A stretch of 32,624 nt of DNA from Fidelibacterota bacterium (GTDB taxonomy: Bacteria; Fidelibacterota; UBA8477; JABMPR01). This document shows, piece by piece, positions 16,846 to 24,625 of this stretch (positions are counted from its first letter, which is position 1; the number at the start of each line of letters is the position of its first letter). A program made the translations under genes and the position numbers. Location of the stretch: contig JABIFG010000339.1 in the NCBI GenBank assembly GCA_018650795.1, positions 1 to 32,624 on the forward strand, given 5' to 3'. The notes under the pieces were generated by a model. The model was not told the origin of the DNA. It worked only from the letters and a program-made list of their open reading frames with translations, and made no database searches.

Positions 16846-17709
16846 ATGCTTAAACCAAAAATATATCGACCACTTCAAGCTCTGTCAATAGTGATACTCA
16901 TGCAGTTAGCGATTAACTGCACATCAAGGATCCCAGAATACCTGACTTCTGAAGCCAAGGAAATACGTTCCTCATACTTCCATTCCAGTGAAAATATAGA
17001 CGGTCTAATGCTTTCTGGTACCATCAATGAAACACCATTATTCCGATTTCAGGGAGATGAGGCTGGACCAACTGCGCTGATCATAGGCGGCACGCACGGC
17101 AATGAGCCAGCAGGATTTGAAGCAGCCCATCGCTTGATAAAACAATTTTCAGATTCCCCACTGAAAACGGGAGAAATTTTTATTATTCCAGAAGCGAATA
17201 AAATAGCTGATCAAAAGAATAACAGACGCATTAAGGCACCTCGAGGTGTCGATATTGAAATGGGTAATCTAAACCGTTGTTACCCTGGTAATTCACATGG
17301 TTTGCCTATGGAAAAAATGGCCTTTGAAATCACAACGCTCATAAAAACACACGATATCGATGTTGTTATCGATTTACACGAAAGTCCAGTATTCCATTTA
17401 GAATATATTGAAGCGAATAGTCAATATCATGGTCTGGGTCAGACCTTAATCTATACCCCGAATGAAGAGGCATCCTGGATAGCTTTAATGCTTGTTGATG
17501 AAATGAATGAAGCTATACCACCAGGTCTTGAACAATTCTCTTTAGCTGCAGGACCCGTTCAACATAGCGCCGCTTGGTCAGCAGGAGAATTCTTTGGTAT
17601 TCCCGGTTTCACAACTGAGACCTGTAAAAAATTGCCCCTCGAAACAAGAATAGATTATCAACTAAAGATGGTCGGTATCATTTTACGGGAAGCTGGTATC
17701 TCCCCCTAA
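16846..17709 (+). CDS. AstE/aspartoacylase-type zinc hydrolase 2, lipoprotein
   Basis: This 287-aa protein is a shorter relative of the hydrolase at 13423. It has a lipoprotein signal (LQALSIVILMQLAINC; lipid Cys about residue 25), so it is membrane-tethered in the periplasm. The zinc site is H84/E87 in GGTHGNEPAG with the third ligand H178 in IDLHESP. The AstE-like signature is NLNRCYPG, and E258 in FTTETCK is the candidate catalytic base. It starts 13 bases after GGT1 and is followed by GGT2, so the order is hydrolase 1 - DUF6305 - GGT1 - hydrolase 2 - GGT2. The pattern suggests an ancient tandem duplication of a hydrolase/GGT pair. Substrate is inferred to be gamma-glutamyl peptides or N-acyl-glutamate, not the cytoplasmic succinylglutamate of arginine catabolism. 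Confidence 0.8.
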   Translation: MLKPKIYRPLQALSIVILMQLAINCTSRIPEYLTSEAKEIRSSYFHSSENIDGLMLSGTINETPLFRFQGDEAGPTALIIGGTHGNEPAGFEAAHRLIKQFSDSPLKTGEIFIIPEANKIADQKNNRRIKAPRGVDIEMGNLNRCYPGNSHGLPMEKMAFEITTLIKTHDIDVVIDLHESPVFHLEYIEANSQYHGLGQTLIYTPNEEASWIALMLVDEMNEAIPPGLEQFSLAAGPVQHSAAWSAGEFFGIPGFTTETCKKLPLETRIDYQLKMVGIILREAGISP

Positions 17710-17764
17710 ATCGTAAAAGTTGTTATTCTGGGGGACATGTATTCAATTGAAATTCAGGAAAAAA

Positions 17765-19429
17765 ATGATGTGGTATAAAGTGTATCGAAATTTCATCTGG
17801 CATCAAGTCCTAGTCCTGTGTGTTGCACCAATTATTATATTTGCTCAAACCGTTACCTCAGAGCAAGGCATGGTTGCCAGTGCAAACCCGCTTGCAACTC
17901 AAGCAGGTGTTGAAATATTGAAGATGGGCGGAAATGCTGCAGATGCTGCAGTTACCGTTGCCTTCAGTCTGGGGGTTGTAGAGCCAAATGCCAGTGGGGT
18001 TGGCGGTGGTGGATTTCTCCTTTATTCAAATGCTGGGAACGATAAAGTAACAATGCTGGATTTTCGAGAAACAGCACCAGCCAAATTCGATGTATCAAAA
18101 CTGTACAGTAAGGATGGGGAAGACTTCCTGACCAATAACTCAAGCATTATGGCTTTTGGTGTGCCAGGAACAGTTTCTGGTCTGTTAAAACTACACAGAC
18201 AGGAAGGAGTGCTAGATCTAGCCGAAGTCCTTCAGCCTGCAATCAAATACGCCAGAGATGGTTTTGTTGTGAGTGAGAAATTTGCTGATATGATTATGTC
18301 CAATTATGAAAAAATATCAATGAACGAGGGCACTTCAGGTCATTTCTTGATTGACGGCTTACCCGCTATGGAGGGGGAGCTGATCAAGAATGAAGAGCTA
18401 GCTAAGTGCTATGAAGAGATAGCAGAAAATGGCATGAACGGATATTACAAAGGGGAGGTAGCTGCATCCTTAGTAAATACTGTCCAGAAATATGGTGGCT
18501 CCTTATCGATAAGAGACCTGAAAAAATACAAAACCCATAAAAAGAAACCAGTATCAGGTAGTTATCGAGGCTACAAAATATTTTCGGCACCGGCACCGGC
18601 TGGCGGGACTCAGGTCATCCAATTACTTAGTATCCTTGAAAATTATGACGTGAGTAAATACAAACCAGGAGATGCTGAGTATTTACATCTTATCGCAGAG
18701 GCCATGAAAATGGTATATGTGGACAAAAGTGCAATTATGGGAGACCCAGACTTTGTTGATGTCCCTGTTGATCAATTATTGAGCAAATCCCATATTGAAT
18801 ATCAAAGTAACTTAATTGACCCATCAAAAGCCAAGTATGATTATAAATATTCACTCCCTTTTGAAGAAGAATCAGGCAGTACCACCCATTTTTCAATTAT
18901 TGATAAAGAAGGGAATATGCTTGCTTTAACACAAAGTATTAACCATTGGTTTGGGACAGGAATATCAGATCAAAAATACGGAATTCTCTTGAATGATCAT
19001 TTGAAGGACTTTGCGAAAGATGAAAACTCCCCAAATGCTCTGGAACCCGGAAAACGCCCCGCTAGTAGTATAGCACCCACACTGATTCTAAAGGGTAAGG
19101 AGCCATTCCTCTCTATTGGAACACCGGGGGCAACACGGATTATCTCTGCTTTGGTACAGATTATTGTGAATATCATCGATTTTGAGATGGATATTGATGA
19201 AGCAATTGAGGCACCTAGGATTCATGCTCTTGGGGAGAAACTATACATGGAGAACAGGTTCTCTGAATCTACCCAAGATAATTTGAAATCATATGGTCAC
19301 GAGCTTGTTATAAAAAGTGCTTATGATAACTACTTTGGTGGAGCTCAAGGCATTATGAAGGACAATCAGGATTCTACATTGAAGGGTGGGGCTGATTCTC
19401 GTAGAGATGGGAATGTTTTAGGGTATTAG
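17765..19429 (+). CDS. ggt: Gamma-glutamyltransferase 2, secreted, canonical pocket (GGT2)
   Basis: This ~554-aa GGT precursor has a Sec signal (cleavage near IIIFAQ) and no lipobox. ATG 17765 is chosen because AGGA lies 5 bases upstream; a TTG at 17720 would add 15 residues ahead of the signal. The nucleophile is T373 in GSTTHFSIIDKEGN. Unlike GGT1 it keeps the E. coli-type pocket: DFRETAP (R114 equivalent), N at the N411 position (TQSINHWFGTG), D at the D433 position (LKDF) and the serine pair SSIAPT. Q430 is replaced by His and the GG loop reads PGATR. It should remove gamma-glutamyl residues from free amino ends, releasing glutamate in the periplasm or at the surface. It lies 55 bases after hydrolase 2 and 12 before the racemase. 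Transpeptidation versus hydrolysis cannot be told from sequence. Confidence 0.92.
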   Translation: MMWYKVYRNFIWHQVLVLCVAPIIIFAQTVTSEQGMVASANPLATQAGVEILKMGGNAADAAVTVAFSLGVVEPNASGVGGGGFLLYSNAGNDKVTMLDFRETAPAKFDVSKLYSKDGEDFLTNNSSIMAFGVPGTVSGLLKLHRQEGVLDLAEVLQPAIKYARDGFVVSEKFADMIMSNYEKISMNEGTSGHFLIDGLPAMEGELIKNEELAKCYEEIAENGMNGYYKGEVAASLVNTVQKYGGSLSIRDLKKYKTHKKKPVSGSYRGYKIFSAPAPAGGTQVIQLLSILENYDVSKYKPGDAEYLHLIAEAMKMVYVDKSAIMGDPDFVDVPVDQLLSKSHIEYQSNLIDPSKAKYDYKYSLPFEEESGSTTHFSIIDKEGNMLALTQSINHWFGTGISDQKYGILLNDHLKDFAKDENSPNALEPGKRPASSIAPTLILKGKEPFLSIGTPGATRIISALVQIIVNIIDFEMDIDEAIEAPRIHALGEKLYMENRFSESTQDNLKSYGHELVIKSAYDNYFGGAQGIMKDNQDSTLKGGADSRRDGNVLGY

Positions 19430-19441
19430 TAAGGTACTATC

Positions 19442-20470
19442 ATGAAAAAAAGAATATTATTAACGATTTGTGTGTTTTCATTCATTCTGCTACAGAGCTG
19501 TGCCTCAAGTTCTCAGGAGAATATAGTCGAGGAGCCATTGAGCAACTTTTTTGATAAGGACTCGGTAGTAATTCTGGTAACCGATTCCGGTCTTGGTGGA
19601 CTTTCGGTTGCAGCCAATGTGGCAAAACGGATGGATTCGCTGGGTATTTTTAGTTCTGCCCAAGTCATCTTCTTCAATACCCAACCAAGTAAAGAACAAG
19701 GCTATAATTCAATGAAGACTGCAGAGCAGAAGATAGCGGTCTTTAATAGTGCTCTTGAGGCCATGGCAACTAATTTTAAACCTGATATCCTATTGGTGGC
19801 ATGTAACACTCTCTCAGTGCTTTATGAGTATACCGACTTTAGCAAACGCAATTCAATCCCCGTAATTGGAGTTGTTGAAGCTGGTATAAAGCTCATGGAG
19901 GAAGCAAATCAGAAAAATGAGAATACTTCAATCCTACTCTTTGCTACGAGAACAACAGTTAATCAAGATTCGCACAGGGAAGGCTTGGCAAAATTGGGAT
20001 TAGACCCAGAACAGGTTATCACACAATCCTGTCCTAGTTTAGCCGGAGCGATAGAGCGTGGTACACATAGTACTGAAACCGATAGCCTGGTTGAACTGTA
20101 CACAAAAAATGCTATTGCAAATCTTCCAGAAGGAACCGATGAGGTTTACGTCAGTCTAAATTGTACTCACTACCCATACGTTAAAGATTTATTTCGTGAA
20201 AAAATTGAGAGTGAAGGTTTGAGTGTGGCTGAGGTCCTTGACCCAAATCCATATATGGCAGATATATTGTTTCCGGAAAAATATATAAACAGAATTACTG
20301 ATCCTGAAGTAACTGTTTATGTTCTATCCCAACCAGTGTTGGATGATGACCGAATAGCCTCTATTAGACCTCTGATCAAAAAAGTGTCACCAATGACCGC
20401 AGAAGCGCTGGAAAATTGGGATTTCGATCCTCAATTCTTTGAGTGGGAGTCAATCGTAAATGCTGAGTGA
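19442..20470 (+). CDS. Glutamate racemase family protein exported as a lipoprotein
   Basis: This 342-aa protein has the MurI/Asp-Glu racemase fold but begins with a lipoprotein signal (FSFILLQSC, lipid Cys C20), followed by a Ser/Glu-rich tether. The racemase core (about 38-330) keeps the loops TDSGLGGLSV, LVACNTLS with catalytic C121, and SLNCTHYPYV with catalytic C241. Both general acid/base cysteines needed for cofactor-free racemisation are therefore present. MurI is normally cytoplasmic and makes D-glutamate for peptidoglycan; an extracytoplasmic version is highly unusual. It lies between GGT2 and PgsB, with its stop overlapping a possible GTG start of PgsB. The natural inference is D/L interconversion of glutamate released from a D-, L- or mixed gamma-polyglutamate so that the permease can take it up. 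Aspartate or another amino acid is a possible alternative substrate. Confidence 0.85.
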   Translation: MKKRILLTICVFSFILLQSCASSSQENIVEEPLSNFFDKDSVVILVTDSGLGGLSVAANVAKRMDSLGIFSSAQVIFFNTQPSKEQGYNSMKTAEQKIAVFNSALEAMATNFKPDILLVACNTLSVLYEYTDFSKRNSIPVIGVVEAGIKLMEEANQKNENTSILLFATRTTVNQDSHREGLAKLGLDPEQVITQSCPSLAGAIERGTHSTETDSLVELYTKNAIANLPEGTDEVYVSLNCTHYPYVKDLFREKIESEGLSVAEVLDPNPYMADILFPEKYINRITDPEVTVYVLSQPVLDDDRIASIRPLIKKVSPMTAEALENWDFDPQFFEWESIVNAE

Positions 20471-20499
20471 CACAGGCACGAAATCTACTTGATGGGATC

Positions 20500-21627
20500 A
20501 TGACTTTTATCCTGATATTACCGCTAATACTGATTGCAGTACTGGTGCTGGAAAAGCTATGGCATAAGAGCAGAATTGGTCGAATCCCATTGAGAGTATC
20601 AGTAAATGGAACCAGGGGGAAATCATCGGTAACTGAATACATCGTGGCTGGTTTGTCAGCGGCAGGTAAACGTCCACTGGGTAAAATAACGGGTACAGAG
20701 CCCCTACTATTAATGCCTGGTGGTGAGAGACAAAGTATCAAACGCCGGGGAAATCCACGTATTCAAGAGCAAATGAAAGTGGTTTATCTCGCCGCGAAAG
20801 AAGGTGTGGATACTCTTGTTGCTGAATGTATGGCAGTTACTCCAGAATATCAGAAAATAGATGCCCGTATTATTTGTCCTCAGGTTTATGTCATAACCAA
20901 TATTCTGGATGATCACAGAGAGCAGTACGGGGGAAATCTGGAATTATATGCAGAAGCCATCTGTGCAGCCATCCCATCTAATGCCACAGTTGTAACCTGT
21001 GAACAGACCCATCTCCCACAAATACGGCAGGTGTCTAAAGAGCACAATAGCCAGGTTATAGTTCCTCAAATAATGGATAATACAGATCTCCATCCAGATA
21101 TATATCGGGCAAACCTGGAGATGGCTTTAGAAGTATGTGTACTTGCTGGTGTTGATCGCAATGTGGCAAAAGAGGGTATTCTTGTCAGTGTTAAAACTTC
21201 AAATAAACCGGCTGGTAAAAGGATGAAGCATGGCGTACGGCTGATCAATGGCTTAGCTGTAAATGATACAAGCTCTGCAGAAAAATTTCTACAGCGCAGG
21301 CAAGCTGAGCATGAGCACTCAATTATTCTATTACATACACGTAATGATCGCCCCTTGCGTACGATTCAGTTCTCAGAATGGATTGCTTCATTATCCGATA
21401 TTGATAAAATCCTCCTGTCAGGATCTCATACTTTTGTAGCTCGACGAAAATTACAGAAAATGGGTGTCAAAGGGGAAAAGATCATCGAATTTGACCCGTT
21501 TCTCCCATCTATATTAGATGGGTTCTTTATTAAAGATGCAACAATCTATGGCTTTGGAAATACTGGTGATGGCGGAGTAGCAATGTGGAATAATTTGGAA
21601 CGAGTCTTCGAGACTCAACAAGCTTAA
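20500..21627 (+). CDS. pgsB: Poly-gamma-glutamate synthase PgsB/CapB
   Basis: This ATP-dependent amide ligase of the Mur-ligase-like family joins glutamates through gamma-carboxyl groups, acting at the membrane with PgsC. There is an N-terminal membrane helix (MTFILILPLILIAVLVLEK), then the P-loop VNGTRGKSSVTEY, KITGTEP, VAECMAVTPEYQ, ITNILDDHREQYG, a long glutamate-binding region with NDTSSAEKF, LHTRNDRPLRT, and the C-terminal IYGFGNTGDGG. All of these line up with Bacillus PgsB. Start 20500 is preferred because Bacillus PgsB begins at the same place relative to the P-loop. A GTG at 20467, overlapping the racemase stop (GAGTGA), would add 11 residues and is a real alternative. Neither has a strong ribosome binding site, consistent with translational coupling. 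It is followed by PgsC after 2 bases. Confidence 0.93.
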   Translation: MTFILILPLILIAVLVLEKLWHKSRIGRIPLRVSVNGTRGKSSVTEYIVAGLSAAGKRPLGKITGTEPLLLMPGGERQSIKRRGNPRIQEQMKVVYLAAKEGVDTLVAECMAVTPEYQKIDARIICPQVYVITNILDDHREQYGGNLELYAEAICAAIPSNATVVTCEQTHLPQIRQVSKEHNSQVIVPQIMDNTDLHPDIYRANLEMALEVCVLAGVDRNVAKEGILVSVKTSNKPAGKRMKHGVRLINGLAVNDTSSAEKFLQRRQAEHEHSIILLHTRNDRPLRTIQFSEWIASLSDIDKILLSGSHTFVARRKLQKMGVKGEKIIEFDPFLPSILDGFFIKDATIYGFGNTGDGGVAMWNNLERVFETQQA

Positions 21628-21629
21628 TT

Positions 21630-22058
21630 ATGATAGCAGAAGCATTTTTTATTGGCTTGATGGTTGGCTTCATTTACTACGAGGCAGCGGGTGTGTCTCC
21701 CGGAGGTGTGATTGCACCAGCATATCTTGCACTTTACATTCACGAACCCACTCAAATTGTACTCACATTAGTTGTGGCTACCCTGACTTGGGGAACCATC
21801 AGCTTACTGATGCCATACCTCTTGTTATATGGACGTCGAAAAATGTTGCTGGCTCTCGTTCTTGGATTTGTCTACGGCGTACTAATCAACCGCGGGCTTG
21901 GGTTTGGCTCGTATCTACCACATGCGATCCACTCAATCGGATACCTTATTCCCGGATTAATCGCTTCTGAAATGGTGCGCCAGAAAGTCTTGCCAACACT
22001 TACCAGTCTAGGCATTGTTATGTCATTTGTATACTTAGTCCTATTAATCATCCCCTAA
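21630..22058 (+). CDS. pgsC: Poly-gamma-glutamate synthase subunit PgsC/CapC
   Basis: This 142-aa, almost entirely hydrophobic protein has about four to five helices and the family phrases EAAGVSPGGVIAPAYLAL, LLYGRRKML and LIPGLIASEMVRQ, typical of PgsC/CapC. The normal family length is about 150 aa. It forms the membrane part of the polyglutamate synthase and is thought to help export the chain. The gene starts 2 bases after pgsB and its stop shares one base with the next ATG (TAATG), so pgsB-pgsC-pgsW are translated as a coupled block. Confidence 0.93.
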   Translation: MIAEAFFIGLMVGFIYYEAAGVSPGGVIAPAYLALYIHEPTQIVLTLVVATLTWGTISLLMPYLLLYGRRKMLLALVLGFVYGVLINRGLGFGSYLPHAIHSIGYLIPGLIASEMVRQKVLPTLTSLGIVMSFVYLVLLIIP

Positions 22059-23107
22059 TGGTATTCTCACGTAACACGAGACTGATATTTGGCTTGGTAG
22101 TGGCAGTCTTCTTGATCGTCTTCTCCTTAACTGTAGTGCACAACCCATCGTTGCGAAATAATGCTGAGCAGATGTATGAGGCACGCGACTTAGCGACGAA
22201 GTGGTTGACCATCATCGACCTGCAAAAGCAGAGTAGGGGAATTGTTGGGGGGCTTGAATCTACCATTCAATTCAAAAATCTACTGGGAGAGGAATATACA
22301 CCTGTCACGACCACGCTGGGTTCTCCTGAAGCCAAAGAATTATCCACCAACCCCGATTTCTCTGCTTTGGTTGTCCGGTTGTTACAGGAAGCAGGGGTTG
22401 ACTCTACGAAGCGAGTTGGAGTGACTATCAGTGGCTCTTTCCCTGCCTTGAGTATCTCAACCTTAGCAGCGTTACAAACTTTGAAAATAGATGCCGTCAT
22501 CTTCAGTTCTTTAGGGGCATCATCCTATGGTGCTAATCAACCAGGTGCGCTCTGGATCGACTATGAACAATGGCTGAGAGACAGCGGTGAATTGAGATTT
22601 CAATCACGCTTAGTGACTTATGGAGGCGAAAATGACAATGGCTCGGCCATTTATCCTGAAGGGTTAGAGATGATGAATTCGTCTCTCAAAGAATTTCCCA
22701 ATCTACTGTATGTCCCCTCATCCTTAGAAGAATCAGTTGTCTCTAAAGCATTAATATTAAATAATGAAAAAATCAGTTTACTGATCAATATCGGTGGCAA
22801 CCAAGCCAGTTTAGGAGGCTGTGGCCATTCAAGGCAAATCCCTCCCGGCTTAAATTATCACTTACCTGATTGTGACCATTCAAATCGGGGATTGATCCTA
22901 GAATTGAACGCCCAGGGAATTCCAACGATACAACTATTGAACATTCGGGAGCTAGCAATAGAGTATGGTATTAAAAGCCCCTATGATGAAAATTTCAATA
23001 CCTCAGAACATTTATATTTTGAATATGAGACGAACAAAGCATATGTAGTTATTGCACTCTTATTGTTATCTTTGAGTGTATGGTGGATAAGGTTGGCAAA
23101 GGATTAA
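22058..23107 (+). CDS. pgsW: Poly-gamma-glutamate system protein PgsW
   Basis: This 349-aa protein has an N-terminal membrane helix (LIFGLVVAVFLIVFSLTVV) and another at the very C-terminus (VVIALLLLSLSVWWI), leaving a large extracytoplasmic domain. Phrases such as GEEYTPVTTTLG, STNPDFSALVVRLLQEAGV, GVTISGSFPALSISTLAAL, SSLGASSYGANQPG and INIGGNQASLGGCG are what I associate with the 'poly-gamma-glutamate system protein' family, found beside pgsBC in bacteria with non-Bacillus gene sets. Its biochemical role is not established to my knowledge. No CapA/PgsA-type metallophosphoesterase is present in this window, so PgsW may take over the export or chain-handling role usually given to PgsA. Overlap by one base with pgsC indicates a common translation unit. 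Confidence 0.85.
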   Translation: MVFSRNTRLIFGLVVAVFLIVFSLTVVHNPSLRNNAEQMYEARDLATKWLTIIDLQKQSRGIVGGLESTIQFKNLLGEEYTPVTTTLGSPEAKELSTNPDFSALVVRLLQEAGVDSTKRVGVTISGSFPALSISTLAALQTLKIDAVIFSSLGASSYGANQPGALWIDYEQWLRDSGELRFQSRLVTYGGENDNGSAIYPEGLEMMNSSLKEFPNLLYVPSSLEESVVSKALILNNEKISLLINIGGNQASLGGCGHSRQIPPGLNYHLPDCDHSNRGLILELNAQGIPTIQLLNIRELAIEYGIKSPYDENFNTSEHLYFEYETNKAYVVIALLLLSLSVWWIRLAKD

Positions 23108-23123
23108 AGCAGGGGCCTAGGCA

Positions 23124-24329
23124 ATGAAAACAAAACATCTGAAAGTATTTATTTTGCTCAGCATAGCTTTTACCTCTGTTATACTTGCTCAAACATACGA
23201 ACCAGGGCTGGTGTATTATGGTCGCAACAATTATGTGGAGTACTACCCCGGTGATCTAGCTCTGGTTTTTACTGCTCCACACGGAGGAAGTTTAACACCG
23301 TCTGAGATTCCAGACCGTACTTACGGCACAACAGTAACAGACTTATATACCAAAGAAACTACTATATCTATCCGTGATGCAGTTTTTGAGGCTACAGGTA
23401 AGTACCCCCACATAATCATATCAAATCTCAAGCGTATTAAGCTAGATCCCAATCGCGAGATCGTGGAAGGTGCTCAGGGAAACCAATGGGCTGAACAAGC
23501 CTGGAATGAATACCATACTTTTATTGAGATCGCAGAGGATTCCATGGAAGCACAGTATGGAAAAGGATTCCTGGTGGATATCCACGGTCATGGTCATACG
23601 ATTCAGCGCTTAGAATTAGGCTATCTACTATCATCCTCAACACTTATGCGGACTGATTCTGAGCTGAATACCTATGCCTCGACAAGCAGTATCCGCGCCT
23701 TGGCTGAGCAATCAGACCTGAGCTTTTCTGACCTTGTCAGGGGAGCCAACAGTCTTGGAGCTCTCTTTGAGGATCAGGGAATCTCGGCGGTTCCCAGTCT
23801 CTTTCAACCTGATCCAGGTGAAGGGAATCTATATTTCAGTGGGGGTTATACCACATCACGACATGGTTCCAGTGGAGGTGGCAATATCAATGCGGTTCAA
23901 ATTGAGGCTTATAGGGTAGGTTTACGAGATACGGATGCGAATCGTCAGAACTATGCGGAAGCGATCACGGATGTATTTGATGAATATTTCCGTGTACACT
24001 ATGACTGGGATGGCATAGTAACCGGTGTCCAGCCTGAACCATTGGTAATTGAGGGGTTTTATTTAGCACAAAACTTTCCAAATCCATTCAATTCAAGCAC
24101 TACAATTCATTATGGATTATCACAGAAATCGGCTGTATCAATAATTATCTACGATGTACTAGGCAATACGGTAAAAACTATAGACGCTGGTGCCAAGCAC
24201 GTCGGGACGTATGAATATACCTGGAACGGAACGAACGTCTCGGGAAATCCGGTAAGCACGGGAGTGTATTTTGCTCGATTGCAGGTTGGGGAGTACAATC
24301 AGACAATCAAGATGCTGTATCTCAAATAA
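23124..24329 (+). CDS. Secreted N-formylglutamate-amidohydrolase-like enzyme with T9SS tail
   Basis: This 401-aa protein, last in the long operon, has a Sec signal (cleavage near VILAQ, about residue 22). The catalytic domain (about 30-295) resembles the N-formylglutamate amidohydrolase (FGase) family. Visible elements are a metal-site motif APHGG with H53, the substrate-binding phrase LKRIKLDPNRE, the histidine-rich VDIHGHGH (D152, H154, H156, H158), and a late VQIEAYRVGLRD segment. The C-terminal ~90 residues (NFPNPFNSSTTIHYG to IKMLYLK) are a T9SS type A sorting domain, so the enzyme is carried to the cell surface. FGase relatives share the zinc-peptidase-like fold with phage polyglutamate hydrolases. 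With pgsBCW directly upstream, a surface polyglutamate depolymerase or trimming enzyme is the best inference, but a simple N-acylglutamate hydrolase is not excluded. Confidence 0.75.
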   Translation: MKTKHLKVFILLSIAFTSVILAQTYEPGLVYYGRNNYVEYYPGDLALVFTAPHGGSLTPSEIPDRTYGTTVTDLYTKETTISIRDAVFEATGKYPHIIISNLKRIKLDPNREIVEGAQGNQWAEQAWNEYHTFIEIAEDSMEAQYGKGFLVDIHGHGHTIQRLELGYLLSSSTLMRTDSELNTYASTSSIRALAEQSDLSFSDLVRGANSLGALFEDQGISAVPSLFQPDPGEGNLYFSGGYTTSRHGSSGGGNINAVQIEAYRVGLRDTDANRQNYAEAITDVFDEYFRVHYDWDGIVTGVQPEPLVIEGFYLAQNFPNPFNSSTTIHYGLSQKSAVSIIIYDVLGNTVKTIDAGAKHVGTYEYTWNGTNVSGNPVSTGVYFARLQVGEYNQTIKMLYLK

Positions 24330-24353
24330 CTGGAAAGAAATGTGGTAAGATTG

Positions 24354-24385
24354 AAAGCCCTGGACAATGTCTGGGGCTTCTTTTT
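24354..24385 (+). terminator. Rho-independent terminator of the long operon
   Basis: AAGCCC (24355-24360) pairs with GGGCTT (24374-24379) and is followed by C and a run of five T. It lies 25-56 bases after the last stop codon of the operon and before the next two-component system. The stem is short (6 bp with an imperfect inner part) but correctly placed. Confidence 0.65.
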
Positions 24386-24478
24386 GCCATAATGGCAGGT
24401 AGCAATAACCTTCCATTTTGAGCCGGATAGTGGTATAAGGGAAGCTGTGTAAACTTGGATAGATTTAATTCACTGATA

Positions 24479-24494
24479 CACAGTATCCACTGTG
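24479..24494. promoter_or_regulatory. Inverted repeat CACAGT-N4-ACTGTG, possible operator
   Basis: CACAGT (24479-24484) and ACTGTG (24489-24494) are perfect reverse complements 4 bases apart. The repeat partly overlaps the -24 element of the sigma-54-like site described next, so a protein bound here would compete with polymerase. The regulator is unknown. Confidence 0.3.
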
Positions 24495-24508
24495 GCATGA
24501 ATGGGGCT
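24493..24508 (+). promoter_or_regulatory. Weak candidate sigma-54 (-24/-12) promoter
   Basis: TGGCATGAATGGGGCT has TGGCA and GC with exactly 10 bases between GG (24494-24495) and GC (24506-24507). The -12 half lacks the usual TT (GGGCT instead of TTGCT). It lies 177 bases upstream of the propeller-kinase gene. A second NtrC-type activator is encoded in that operon, so autoregulation is possible. Confidence 0.3.
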
Positions 24509-24625
24509 ATCTGTCTTTTAGCATCTATAAAAAGTGAGCAAGTACGCTAGTATTGTATTGCATTAACTTTGAAGTTGAGTTCGGGTGAACTACATTTCCA
24601 CCTGATTAATAAACACAGGAGAGAA

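Noticed and set aside
17720..17764. TTG start giving GGT2 fifteen extra residues
   Set aside because: ATG 17765 has AGGA at 5 bases and places the signal peptide normally; the extension is polar and lacks a better site.
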